From JANXLS01 sp038227045 (GTDB taxonomy: Bacteria; Planctomycetota; SZUA-567; H5-PLA8), in the NCBI GenBank assembly GCA_038227045.1, contig JBBRQD010000161.1:1-10391 (forward strand): 10,391 nucleotides of DNA, written 5' to 3'. The notes below the pieces were generated by a model, which worked only from the letters and a program-made list of their open reading frames with translations, did no database searches and was not told the DNA's origin. This document shows positions 1 through 5,928 of the stretch, piece after piece (position 1 is the stretch's first letter; every line of letters starts with the position of its first letter). The translations under genes were made by a program, and so were the position numbers.

Positions 1-15
1 ATCCGACGCAAAAAC

Positions 16-528
16 CTAGGGTATGAGCCTCTTTCTTGTGGCCGGATCGAAGTTTGTCAGGATCAACTCCACTCGGCGCTGCGTAGAGGACATCTTCCGG
101 GGCTCCGCGCCGGGAGACCGTTTCGGGTTACCGCTGGAGGTCGCAAAGACGCGTACAGCCTGCCTGCGCCAGCATTTCTCAGGGTAAAGCGCTTCCAACT
201 CAGGGCGTGGGTAATAGCTCACCACAACGCGGCCAGACGCTCGATTCAGGGCATCGGCAAGCCGCGAGTGATCATCCTTTCCGAAGCCGCCAAGGTAATA
301 GTCCTCCGCGCCGATGTACGGCGGGTCGACGTAAAACATCGTCGCGGTGCTATCCCATTGATTGATGCAGCGCACGGCGTCCTGATTGTCCACCACGACA
401 GTCATCATGCGCCGGTGGATTTCGGGGAGGGAAAGCATCGTCCCGAGCCAGCGCGAAACGCAGGTATTCATGCTGCGGTTAGCGTCGCGGGCTGTGCCCC
501 ACGAACGGTCCGAATCGTTATGCGCCAC
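16..528 (-). pseudogene. Dam-family (D12 class) N6-adenine DNA methyltransferase, C-terminal part after a frameshift
   Basis: This is the catalytic C-terminal part of a Dam-like enzyme that transfers methyl from S-adenosylmethionine to adenine N6. Motif IV DPPY is at residues 68-71 of the 170-aa reading (context MFYVDPPYIG). It is followed by SGRVVVSYYP, matching the family's VVxSxYP strand, and by the usual C-terminal strand RVELILTNF. A GTG at 526-528 gives the coordinates shown. However, the same frame continues upstream without a stop to about 671 and encodes DPVKRAAQFVIRCRQRFGGG, which is conserved family sequence (usual form DPVERARRFFVRxRQSFGG). The 5' part of the gene (518-955) is therefore the same gene in another frame. 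Either this half is restarted at the GTG, giving a split protein, or it is dead. A sequencing error cannot be excluded. Family assignment is confident; inactivity is inferred. Confidence 0.8.
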
Positions 529-955
529 GCCTGACTGGCCACCGCCGAAGCGCTGACGGCAGCGGATGACAAATTGCGCGGCGCGCTTGACCGGATCTTC
601 CGGGCTGTAGCCTTTCTTTTTCGCTTCGAGCGCGTCGCCGAATAAGGACTTTCTTAGGTTGTCCTAGGAACCTAGGACAACCCCACCCAGCGAGGTGCTC
701 TTGCCGGGCAACTGGCGTGTTGATCAACTCCCACCAAAGATGGACCACGCCATCCGGGTCGCGAATGACGCGGAAGAGATTGACCAAGTAGGTTTCGGAT
801 GGGTGAGGCTGCTTATTCAGCAGCACGATTCCGCTACCGCCGAAGGGCTCGACGTAACAGGCATCGCCGGGAGTGGGATGGATTAAGGGCAGAATATGCC
901 CAAGCATGCGGCTTTTTCCGCCGATCCATGTGATGGGGCTACAGAGTTTCGACAA
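518..955 (-). pseudogene. Dam-family (D12 class) N6-adenine DNA methyltransferase, N-terminal part, frameshifted
   Basis: The SAM-binding half of the gene continued at 16-528. Residues 11-17 (IGGKSRM) match the family's N-terminal GGK signature, and FGGSG at 38-42 is motif I. LVNLFRVIRDPDG and then NTPVARQE follow the family order (LVNFFRVLRDP, then TPYSREE). The likely start is TTG at 953-955, with GGAAG five bases upstream. After about residue 91 the frame no longer resembles the family; the true continuation lies in the +1 frame, and this frame runs out of frame to a TAA at 518-520. The transition coincides with the 26-bp palindrome at 657-682. A second lesion is visible: family members have an NDxNxD block between the strand after motif I and LVNLFRV, but here the sequence goes directly from SETY (53-56) to LVN. 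Two independent lesions argue for a decaying gene rather than a base-call error. Confidence 0.8.
657..682. repeat. Perfect 26-bp inverted repeat inside the dam reading frame
   Basis: Two 12-bp arms (plus-strand left arm GGTTGTCCTAGG) are exact reverse complements separated by AA. Each arm contains the palindrome CCTAGG. The element lies exactly where the dam frame breaks. Removing 28 bases (655-682) would rejoin the frames as LAGW-RKSLFGDALEAKKKG, a plausible uninterrupted protein. It could be a small inserted hairpin, a recombination or binding site, or the remnant of an excised element. No target-site duplication is obvious. The structure is certain; its role is unknown. Confidence 0.85.
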
Positions 956-1062
956 CGGAACTTCCGATCTCGTCTTCGAGAGGGTCGGGCGGCCAATAAA
1001 AAGCCGCTCGAAACGTCTTCCGGGCGGGCCGTGCTAGCAACACGGTGCCGTCCGGCCTTTCT

Positions 1063-1407
1063 TCACGCCTTGGGCGTTGCGGCGATGGTGTCCATTGCGA
1101 GCATGCCGAACATTCGAATGAAAGTCGCGCCGAATGTCACGGCGACGTGAGCGGCGCGCTGGCGCAGTTCGTGGACGGCGGCATAACCACCTTCGAGGGC
1201 CTCGGCGCGCTGGATCATCGCATACATCGCCTTCGAGGGGATGCCAAACATGTGAGAAGCGACCTGCGTCGCTAAGATCGCGCGCGCAACGGGCTCGCCG
1301 ACTTTCGCCACGAGCTCCTCGTTGGTGTCCAGGAACTCTTTGGTGAAATCGGCGACGTGGGCTTCCGCCACTTCACCGGCTTCGCTAAACGCGACTAGGA
1401 TTTTCAT
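1063..1407 (-). CDS. Small protein with hydrophobic C-terminus, paralogue of the gene at 4923-5339
   Basis: A 114-aa protein of unknown function. The ATG at 1405-1407 is preceded by AAGGA with six bases spacing, so the longer in-frame extension is not used. Residues 1-80 look helical (EAGEVAEAHVADFTKEFLD and following). Residues about 88-110 are hydrophobic (VAVTFGATFIRMFGMLAMDT) and may be a single membrane segment. The protein resembles the product of 4923-5339: ARAILATQVASHMFGIP aligns with VDAIFATQVATYFPAIP, both then have an (F/Y)A-rich helix around AVVAQAE or AMIQRAE, and both end in a hydrophobic segment. The first 23 bases overlap the end of the upstream gene, suggesting coupled translation. 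Downstream, 956-1062 holds only the dam leader and weak 5-bp hairpins (for example 1029-1033 with 1041-1045). It could be a holin-like or membrane-associated phage protein, but nothing proves this. Confidence 0.7.
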   Translation of the reverse strand: MKILVAFSEAGEVAEAHVADFTKEFLDTNEELVAKVGEPVARAILATQVASHMFGIPSKAMYAMIQRAEALEGGYAAVHELRQRAAHVAVTFGATFIRMFGMLAMDTIAATPKA

Positions 1408-1648
1408 TGTCGATCCTTTCGGGCCAATGCCACGAATTGCCAACCATGCCCGTTTCATCGTAGCGCGCACCGCGAACCCAAGTGGTTCCCTGATTAGCCG
1501 GAACGTCGTCATTTCCGCCATCGAGGAACACTTGCAGATTCACTTGATCCGGGCATTCCGAGATCAACGGCACGCAAGTGATAATCGCAGGGCGATGCGC
1601 GCCGTTGGGTAGGACGTAGTGAACGATGCGTGCGACGCTGGGCTTCAT
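1385..1648 (-). CDS. Small conserved phage-type hypothetical protein (KPSVARIVHYVL family)
   Basis: An 87-aa protein. Its pattern of KPSVARIVHYVLPNG near the start, then RPAII, VNLQVFLDGGNDD, TTWVRGARYDE and a closing WHWPE matches a small-protein family I recognise from phages and prophages; its function is unknown. It has no signal peptide or membrane segment and is probably a compact beta-rich cytoplasmic protein. The ATG at 1646-1648 is the first possible start, since an in-frame TAA lies two codons upstream. No clear Shine-Dalgarno sequence precedes it, which is unusual in this window. Its last 23 bases overlap the start of the 1407-1063 gene. Confidence 0.75.
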   Translation of the reverse strand: MKPSVARIVHYVLPNGAHRPAIITCVPLISECPDQVNLQVFLDGGNDDVPANQGTTWVRGARYDETGMVGNSWHWPERIDNENPSRV

Positions 1649-1718
1649 GCATTAATAGATACGACCATGCGTCGCGGCGCTGCAGGAACGACACGTCCGG
1701 GATCCGCGGACGACACGT

Positions 1719-2423
1719 CTACGTCATCACCGGGCGACGCGTCTTCCGGGTACCCGCGCGACTCCACGGCGTCCTGCAGGCGTCGACGACTCCACCGAGG
1801 GCAGACCAGCTGCGCGCGACCGCGCCGCTTCCGGGAAACATATCGATCAGAGAATCGCCGGGAAGCATTCCGAGAGCGTTAAAGAGGAACCCACAGAACG
1901 CAATTGGCTTCCTGCCGATCAAAGAACTTCCGCCAAGGCGCGCCGGTTGGGCCGACAGAAAATCGCGCATACCCGGCCGTCGCCTGCGGCCGCTTTGGAC
2001 GATTACCGGCTCCCATGTGTTGTGCAGGCCGCGCGTGGCGCTTGAAACGCCAATAGGCTTGACCCAAGCGCAGACGCGCACGGTGGACGGGCACAGCGGC
2101 AAAATGTCGCGCAGTGCTGCGACGGATGTACTCAGCGCCCATCCGTCAAATTTCTGGTCTTGCAGCCATTCGATCAGGAAACGATGGTCAACTTCGCCGT
2201 TGAAATCCGGATGCTGGCCGTAGCATTTCTTGGCAAATCCCGGATAAGGCGGGTCAGCATACGCAAATCGCATCGCGCTCGCCGGGCCCTGAACGACGCC
2301 GCTTTCGATCTGGAAAGCTTCGCGCTGGCGGAAGGCTGATTGCCTGCATCGCTTGTCGCAATATTTCGCGTGCCGCGTCTTCAGAGTACTCCGGCGACAC
2401 CACGCACAGACGACGGGATTCAT
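1719..2423 (-). CDS. DNA methyltransferase with N-terminal zinc finger (DPPY motif before FPGSG)
   Basis: A 234-aa protein. Residues 6-26 carry C6-x2-C9-x12-C22-x3-C26, a probable zinc-binding finger that may contact DNA. The catalytic motif DPPY is at 57-60 (FAYADPPYPG), followed by GEVDHRFLIEWL and GWALSTSVAAL. The SAM-binding motif DMFPGSG is near the C-terminus (194-200). Catalytic motif before SAM motif is the beta-class arrangement, unlike the alpha-class Dam at 16-955. DPPY points to transfer onto an exocyclic amino group (adenine N6 or cytosine N4); the target cannot be told. Close relatives occur in phages, where such enzymes typically protect phage DNA from restriction. The ATG start overlaps the previous stop as ATGA (2420-2423) with GAAGGA directly before it, so translation is probably coupled. 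The final 25 residues are basic and poorly conserved. Confidence 0.8.
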   Translation of the reverse strand: MNPVVCAWCRRSTLKTRHAKYCDKRCRQSAFRQREAFQIESGVVQGPASAMRFAYADPPYPGFAKKCYGQHPDFNGEVDHRFLIEWLQDQKFDGWALSTSVAALRDILPLCPSTVRVCAWVKPIGVSSATRGLHNTWEPVIVQSGRRRRPGMRDFLSAQPARLGGSSLIGRKPIAFCGFLFNALGMLPGDSLIDMFPGSGAVARSWSALGGVVDACRTPWSRAGTRKTRRPVMT

Positions 2424-2806
2424 TCCTTCTTTACACCAACCAATTGTTTCCAGCCTTGCCCAGAGCGAGTTGTGACGTCGGCGGCTCCATTTGAATAACG
2501 CTGCTTGAGCCATGAGTAGAAAGCGCACGCGCCGGTCATATGCTCACGGGTCAGTCCCGAGCCTGCAGCTGACAACTGGCGTTCCCACGCCTCAAAATCA
2601 TTCCAGAGAACGTCCGTGAATTCGGCATTTGCGACGATGTCGATCTCGGGCTGCACAAACTCGATGCGCGCCGTAGGAACCTCTTTCATGAAATCCTGAA
2701 TCACGATGTCTCTGACGCCGGGGATTTCCTTACCGTCTTCGCCAAGAACTTTCGTGTTCATAAAATCGCCGTTACTGACGATCCGGACTCTGCGCGGGCT
2801 GCTCAT
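2420..2806 (-). CDS. Hypothetical phage protein, 128 aa
   Basis: The ATG at 2804-2806 follows GGAGG with five bases spacing; longer in-frame extensions lack this site. The N-terminal third (RRVRIVSNGDF, then TKVLGEDGKEIPGVRDI) resembles the short beta-strand domain of small phage proteins in which a numbered index or constraint is described as GKEIPGV, but no function is known. The C-terminal half is more helical and Trp-rich (LWNDFEAWERQL, YSWLKQRY). The start overlaps the upstream gene by 35 bases and the stop overlaps the methyltransferase start by four, so it belongs to a tightly coupled translation unit. Confidence 0.7.
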   Translation of the reverse strand: MSSPRRVRIVSNGDFMNTKVLGEDGKEIPGVRDIVIQDFMKEVPTARIEFVQPEIDIVANAEFTDVLWNDFEAWERQLSAAGSGLTREHMTGACAFYSWLKQRYSNGAADVTTRSGQGWKQLVGVKKE

Positions 2807-3095
2807 GCGATCCTCCGAAGATCTGTCCAATGCATCGAGACAAGCATTTCTCACACTGATTCTCACTTTTATTTCTAGCGACATTTGCCGCCCTATCAGC
2901 ACTATGATGCTCGAAGAAATTTTCGAGCGCAGCCAAAACGCGCTTCTGCGCGCAACTTAGGCATGTGTCTCCGCACACACCCCAATCAAGTTCCTTTTCG
3001 ATGACGATCATCAGTTGATTGACTTCCGCCAAGTGCAAGAGGGCATTGGTGTCCTCATGGAAAGGCTGTCCATATTGCCATGCACCACCACTCAT
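2772..3095 (-). CDS. Small Cys-containing phage hypothetical (MSGGxW N-terminus)
   Basis: A 107-aa protein with a strong GGAGGAGG ribosome binding site seven or fewer bases before its ATG. The first residues MSGGAWQY match an N-terminal signature (MSGGSWxY) seen in small phage and mobile-element proteins of unknown function. The helical centre (LLHLAEVNQLMIVIEKELDW) is followed by CGDTCLSC and later CEKCLSRC, giving two Cys clusters that could bind a metal ion. In related proteins the region after the LDW motif is often SGD/GD-rich, and here it is CGD. The last 35 bases overlap the next gene. Function unknown. Confidence 0.65.
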   Translation of the reverse strand: MSGGAWQYGQPFHEDTNALLHLAEVNQLMIVIEKELDWGVCGDTCLSCAQKRVLAALENFFEHHSADRAANVARNKSENQCEKCLSRCIGQIFGGSHEQPAQSPDRQ

Positions 3096-3112
3096 CAGGC
3101 CTCCTCCCTCAA

Positions 3113-4114
3113 CTACTTACCGAACGGCTCAGAGTGCTCCGAATGAACCTTCCAGTTCGCGGCATAGATCGCGGCGATCTTATCGCTGCGGATCACGAGC
3201 AGGTTTTCCGCGTTGTTATTCTCGGCTGACGCGGTCCAGTTGAAGCTTCCGGTGATAACCACGTCGCCGTCGACTACGATCACTTTGTTGTGGGCAATGT
3301 GATGCTTCTTGTCGATCAGCACTTTGATGCCGGCGTCCGCGCAGGCCTGCGCCTGGGAACTCCGCTCCGTGGGCACGCTGCGGTCGCCGACGATCTGGAC
3401 GTCGACGCCGCGCTTGTGGGCGTCGATCAGCGCCTTGGCGATGTCCTCAGACGTGAAATTGTACGCCTGGACGATCACAGTCTTCTTGGCGTGAGAGAGC
3501 ACGTCGACAACCGTGGCCGTGCAATCGCAGTCGCCGTAGCCCAACTTCGACGAACTGTTCGGCGCAAACGCGATGGCCTCCACGGTGGCCTGTACCGGCT
3601 CAGGCTTCTCGCTGGTGAACGCGCAACTCGACGCGAGAGCCAGCGCGATCAAGCCCATCGTCGAGAAAGAGCGGCGTGGACCACGCGCGCCGATTGGTCC
3701 CGGATGCCCGGTTGCGCCTGCCACACCCACTGGCCCCACTTCACCCGCCGGTCCAACTGGCTCGACAGACTTGCTGTCTATCAAATGGACGAAGTGATCC
3801 GCCATCACGGCGCGATTGTCGTTAAGTAGATGATTACTCATCACGTTTGCCATATCGGCGACGCCTCGGCCAATGATGGCTTGAGTGGGAGCCTTACCGT
3901 GCGTGAGCATGTAAACATCTTCGAACGCGTCCTCCAGCTGCTCTAGCCAATGCGGGCCGGCCTGCTTATTGGCTCGCGCATGCAGGATCGCCGCGTGAAC
4001 AGTGCCCGCCCAGCGCTGCGCCTCGGCTGCGTGGCGCTTCGTGACGAAGAAGCCAATCACTCCCGCCACGATCAAAAACACCAGGAACATCGCCATCTGA
4101 ATGTGATCGCTCAC
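3113..4114 (-). CDS. Membrane-anchored collagen-like/phospholipase D-family nuclease fusion
   Basis: A 333-aa protein from GTG at 4112-4114, chosen because GGAGG precedes it by nine bases and it overlaps the previous stop as GTGA. Residues 8-24 (MFLVFLIVAGVIGFFV region) form a membrane anchor. A helical region runs to about 117. Residues 121-147 are nine collagen-type Gly-x-y triplets (GPA GEV GPV GVA GAT GHP and so on). A second hydrophobic stretch at 152-165 is preceded by Arg-Arg and ends in ALASSC, like a signal or lipoprotein leader. The remaining half is a PLD domain with one HKD motif, H275-N-K277-x4-D282, followed by GSFNW at 289-293. A single HKD is typical of Nuc-type endonucleases, which act as dimers on DNA or RNA. 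It may cut nucleic acid at the envelope; the substrate is unproven. An internal start at the ATG of residue 153 lacks a ribosome binding site. Confidence 0.8.
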   Translation of the reverse strand: MSDHIQMAMFLVFLIVAGVIGFFVTKRHAAEAQRWAGTVHAAILHARANKQAGPHWLEQLEDAFEDVYMLTHGKAPTQAIIGRGVADMANVMSNHLLNDNRAVMADHFVHLIDSKSVEPVGPAGEVGPVGVAGATGHPGPIGARGPRRSFSTMGLIALALASSCAFTSEKPEPVQATVEAIAFAPNSSSKLGYGDCDCTATVVDVLSHAKKTVIVQAYNFTSEDIAKALIDAHKRGVDVQIVGDRSVPTERSSQAQACADAGIKVLIDKKHHIAHNKVIVVDGDVVITGSFNWTASAENNNAENLLVIRSDKIAAIYAANWKVHSEHSEPFGK

Positions 4115-4338
4115 TTGCGTTTTCCTCCATGCGAAAATTTGTCGACGAACTTGACCAGGTAGCCCCACGATGACGACGGAATCCAGGCGGATGGCAGAAT
4201 GTTGCTGACGTCGCCATACTGGCAAGTCACACCCTGTTGAACCAGAGACGGCGTTCGCTCCGACGCATCGTCGGCGGGATTGGAGCGAGGAGCGGCGCGC
4301 GGCAAATTCCAGAGGGCCATCAACATCAACAGAATCAC
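4111..4338 (-). CDS. Short protein with hydrophobic N-terminus, 75 aa
   Basis: GTG at 4336-4338 is preceded by AAAGGAGG with four bases spacing and overlaps the preceding TGA as GTGA. The first residues (VILLMLMALWNLP) are hydrophobic, suggesting a signal peptide or short membrane anchor, followed by a polar region with one cysteine and a C-terminus rich in aromatic and basic residues (WGYLVKFVDKF, HGGKRK). Its stop overlaps the start of the PLD fusion as GTGA, so the two are probably co-translated and may act together at the envelope. No family recognised. Confidence 0.55.
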   Translation of the reverse strand: MILLMLMALWNLPRAAPRSNPADDASERTPSLVQQGVTCQYGDVSNILPSAWIPSSSWGYLVKFVDKFSHGGKRK

Positions 4339-4406
4339 TTGGCCTCCTTTGGCGGCTTCACGCGCATGCGGCCTTTGAGCGGCGTAACTCGACCGCAATC
4401 GCAAAC
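4335..4406 (-). CDS. Possible tiny CxCG peptide with uncertain start
   Basis: The frame ending at the TGA 4335-4337 encodes, after the csp stop, STLVIVCDCGRVTPL and then KGRMRVKPPKEAK. The C-D-C-G pair and following basic tail read like real protein rather than chance. No ATG, GTG or TTG start exists downstream of csp except an ATG only ten codons from the end; the other in-frame ATG (4620-4622) would overlap csp almost entirely. A CTG at 4404-4406 has AAAGG seven bases upstream and is given here as the most likely start. The alternative is that this is only the leader carrying the ribosome binding site for the next gene. Confidence 0.3.
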   Translation of the reverse strand, partial: VCDCGRVTPLKGRMRVKPPKEAK

Positions 4407-4440
4407 GATGACCAGCGTCGAACCTTTCTGGATGCCGGGC

Positions 4441-4653
4441 TTACGCGACGGCGCGGACGTTTTGGGCCTGCGGGCCTTTTCCGGTGTCGACGGAATCGAA
4501 CTCAACGGATTGACCCTCGGCGAGCGACTTCCGGCCGGGATTTTCGGAGACGATACACTTCCAGTGGACGAACAAATCTTTGCCGCCGCCTGCGGGCTGG
4601 ATGAAGCCGTAGCCTTTTTCATCGTTGAACCACTTCACTGTGCCGCGTTCCAT
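4441..4653 (-). CDS. csp: Cold-shock protein (CspA family)
   Basis: A 70-aa single cold-shock domain, the usual length of the family. It opens with GTVKWFN, then has RNP1 as KGYGFI at 13-18 and RNP2 as DLFVHW at 26-31, the two motifs that stack on single-stranded RNA or DNA bases. The family normally has Phe where W31 stands. The protein is expected to bind nascent or structured RNA in the cytoplasm as an RNA chaperone or transcription antiterminator. The ATG is preceded by AAAGGG at nine bases. It overlaps the upstream gene by 35 bases. A csp gene inside a phage operon is known but uncommon; here it could help expression of this operon or survival under host stress. Confidence 0.93.
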   Translation of the reverse strand: MERGTVKWFNDEKGYGFIQPAGGGKDLFVHWKCIVSENPGRKSLAEGQSVEFDSVDTGKGPQAQNVRAVA

Positions 4654-4861
4654 GTTGCCGTTCCCTTTCTTCGCTCGATTCGTATTCGGAGATTTGGCCC
4701 TCTACGGATGCGATAGACATCCAAGCGAGGCGACCAAGTTGCGGTTGGAGTTTTGCATCCCTGCGGAGCGCATGGAGAAGGTTTTTCCATTCACCGAGAG
4801 TAAGAACTACAGCGACTGATGCGCGCGGATTACATACAGAATTTCTAATTGACTGCGCCAT
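4619..4861 (-). CDS. Small helical hypothetical protein, 80 aa
   Basis: The ATG at 4859-4861 has GGAG nine bases upstream; a GTG five codons earlier lacks a good site. Residues about 20-60 are predicted amphipathic helix (VVLTLGEWKNLLHALRRDA, then LAWMSIASVEGQI), ending in a charged tail (EYESSEERERQ). It has no membrane segment or known motif. The LTLxEW opening is often seen at the start of helices in small phage proteins. Its 3' end overlaps csp by 35 bases, so the two are co-translated. Confidence 0.55.
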   Translation of the reverse strand: MAQSIRNSVCNPRASVAVVLTLGEWKNLLHALRRDAKLQPQLGRLAWMSIASVEGQISEYESSEERERQHGTRHSEVVQR

Positions 4862-4880
4862 CGGGTATTTCTCCACCTGC

Positions 4881-4907
4881 CCGGCTCCGTCGAATACCCG
4901 GAGCCGG
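4881..4907. terminator. GC-rich hairpin, possible transcription attenuator
   Basis: A perfect 9-bp stem (CCGGCTCCG with CGGAGCCGG) around a 9-base loop lies in the 61-base gap between two minus-strand genes, just before the ribosome binding site of the 4861 gene. No U-tract follows on either strand, so it is not a classical intrinsic terminator; it may end transcripts inefficiently, stabilise the upstream message, or be a protein site. Confidence 0.45.
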
Positions 4908-4922
4908 ACACCCTCTCGTTGA

Positions 4923-5339
4923 CTATCCCAACTTGGCGACGGCAGGCATGGTCGCCAGCGTCTTCAACGCAAAGCCACCGACGATGGCAAGCACTCCGGT
5001 GGCCACCTTCGAAACTTCCGTCGCGGCGCTGAGCTTCAGCGCGTGGATCGTGGCGTAGTGCTGATTTTCCGCCTGAGCAACAACCGCGAACATATTCGTG
5101 CGCGCCAGTTCGAGATCGCCGCGAGCAACGATGGCCTCCGGCGAGGGATCGGCGGGTAGCGCCGGGATCGCGGGAAAGTACGTGGCCACTTGCGTCGCGA
5201 AGATCGCGTCGACCAGATCGCCGCCGAGTTCGTTCACGGCCGATCCGTTGTTGGTCTTAAAATCCTTCGCAGCCTGGACGAGCAGCGCCTGAATCTGCGG
5301 CCCAATGTCGGCGACGGATGTAGAAAGTGCAGTCGTCAC
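4923..5339 (-). CDS. Small protein with hydrophobic C-terminus, paralogue of the gene at 1063-1407
   Basis: A 138-aa protein. GTG at 5337-5339 has GAAGGAG seven bases upstream; the longer in-frame extension is Arg-rich shadow sequence from the opposite frame of the preceding gene. Residues 8-55 are helical (SVADIGPQIQALLVQAAKDF and following). A Pro-rich hinge (AIPALPADPSPEA) runs to about 70. A helix (DLELARTNMFAVVAQAE) leads into a C-terminal hydrophobic segment at about 108-130 (VATGVLAIVGGFALKTL). The arrangement and several short blocks match the 1063-1407 product. A single hydrophobic C-terminal segment could make it tail-anchored or holin-like; function is unknown. A short hairpin and a GAAGGAG site lie in the 52 bases separating it from the upstream lipoprotein gene. 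Confidence 0.7.
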   Translation of the reverse strand: MTTALSTSVADIGPQIQALLVQAAKDFKTNNGSAVNELGGDLVDAIFATQVATYFPAIPALPADPSPEAIVARGDLELARTNMFAVVAQAENQHYATIHALKLSAATEVSKVATGVLAIVGGFALKTLATMPAVAKLG

Positions 5340-5391
5340 GTTTGAACTCCTTCTCAAATTTTGCGAATCGCGGCTGGACGCCCAGCGCGCG

Positions 5392-5928
5392 CTATTTCTT
5401 AGCGCAGGTGGGCGGCGCGGACGTCTTGAGCTTCGGCGCGGCATCGGCCACAAACAGCGCTTTGAGTTGCTGTAGCGACGTCGCCTGAGCATCGAGCGCA
5501 GCCTGATGCGCGGCGAGGAACGTGAGCGTCGCGGGATCGGCCGTTAAGTACTTAGCCATGGCGCGCAAATCGGCGGCGCGGGCGGTGGCCGTATCCGCTT
5601 CCTGCGAAAGCGCGTCGCGCGCGTTCTGAGAAAGATTCGAGCCATTCGTCAGAGCGCCCCCCAGCGACTGCAGGCCCGTTGCCAGCGCGTGGAGACTATC
5701 GCTCTGGTTGGCAATAAAATGCGCAACGATTGCGGAGTCATTGGGAGTCGCAGCAACGATCTGACTCTTCGCGACATCGAACGCGGCCGCGCGCTCCTGA
5801 GCGTCGAGCGTCAAGCTCGCAATGATCGACTTTTCCTGATCGGTCACTTTCTTGTCACAGCCACCGAGCGAGAAAATTAACGTTACTGCGACGAGCGATA
5901 GCGCTGCCGAAATGATTGCGGCTCGCAT
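5392..5928 (-). CDS. Coiled-coil lipoprotein, 178 aa
   Basis: The N-terminus is a lipoprotein signal peptide: positive start (MRAA), hydrophobic stretch to about 20, and lipobox LGGC at 21-24, so the mature protein should begin at Cys24 and be lipid-anchored in the envelope. The residue after Cys is Asp, which in Enterobacteria signals retention in the inner membrane. The mature part is long, helical and Ala/Gln-rich (DAQERAAAFDVAKSQI, ARAADLRAMAKYL, QAALDAQATSLQQL), likely coiled coil, and ends in a Cys-containing tail (PPTCAKK). GGAGG lies six bases before the ATG. Its start is embedded in the end of the preceding lipoprotein gene. A spanin-like or exclusion role is conceivable, but no family is recognised. 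Confidence 0.75.
   Translation of the reverse strand: MRAAIISAALSLVAVTLIFSLGGCDKKVTDQEKSIIASLTLDAQERAAAFDVAKSQIVAATPNDSAIVAHFIANQSDSLHALATGLQSLGGALTNGSNLSQNARDALSQEADTATARAADLRAMAKYLTADPATLTFLAAHQAALDAQATSLQQLKALFVADAAPKLKTSAPPTCAKK

Noticed and set aside
956..1062. Weak hairpins in the dam leader as a terminator
   Set aside because: Five-base stems only, with the T-run in the loop rather than after the stem; not convincing.
1688..1719. Ten-base direct repeat (ACGACACGTC) 22 bases apart
   Set aside because: Only two short copies at a gene end, without further copies or flanking structure; likely chance.
1630..2223. 197-aa plus-strand open frame
   Set aside because: It lies antisense to the zinc-finger methyltransferase, is Arg/Pro/Ser-rich in the way high-GC shadow frames are, and has no ribosome binding site or recognisable domain.
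3290..3829. 179-aa plus-strand open frame
   Set aside because: Antisense to the PLD domain and collagen-like region, with low-complexity Arg/Leu composition; the minus-strand frame has clear motifs.
4237..4716. 159-aa plus-strand open frame
   Set aside because: Antisense to csp, which is unmistakable; no supporting start site.
5340..5492. N-terminal extension of the hydrophobic-tail protein
   Set aside because: Very Arg-rich and overlaps the lipoprotein gene; the GTG at 5337-5339 with GAAGGAG is better supported.
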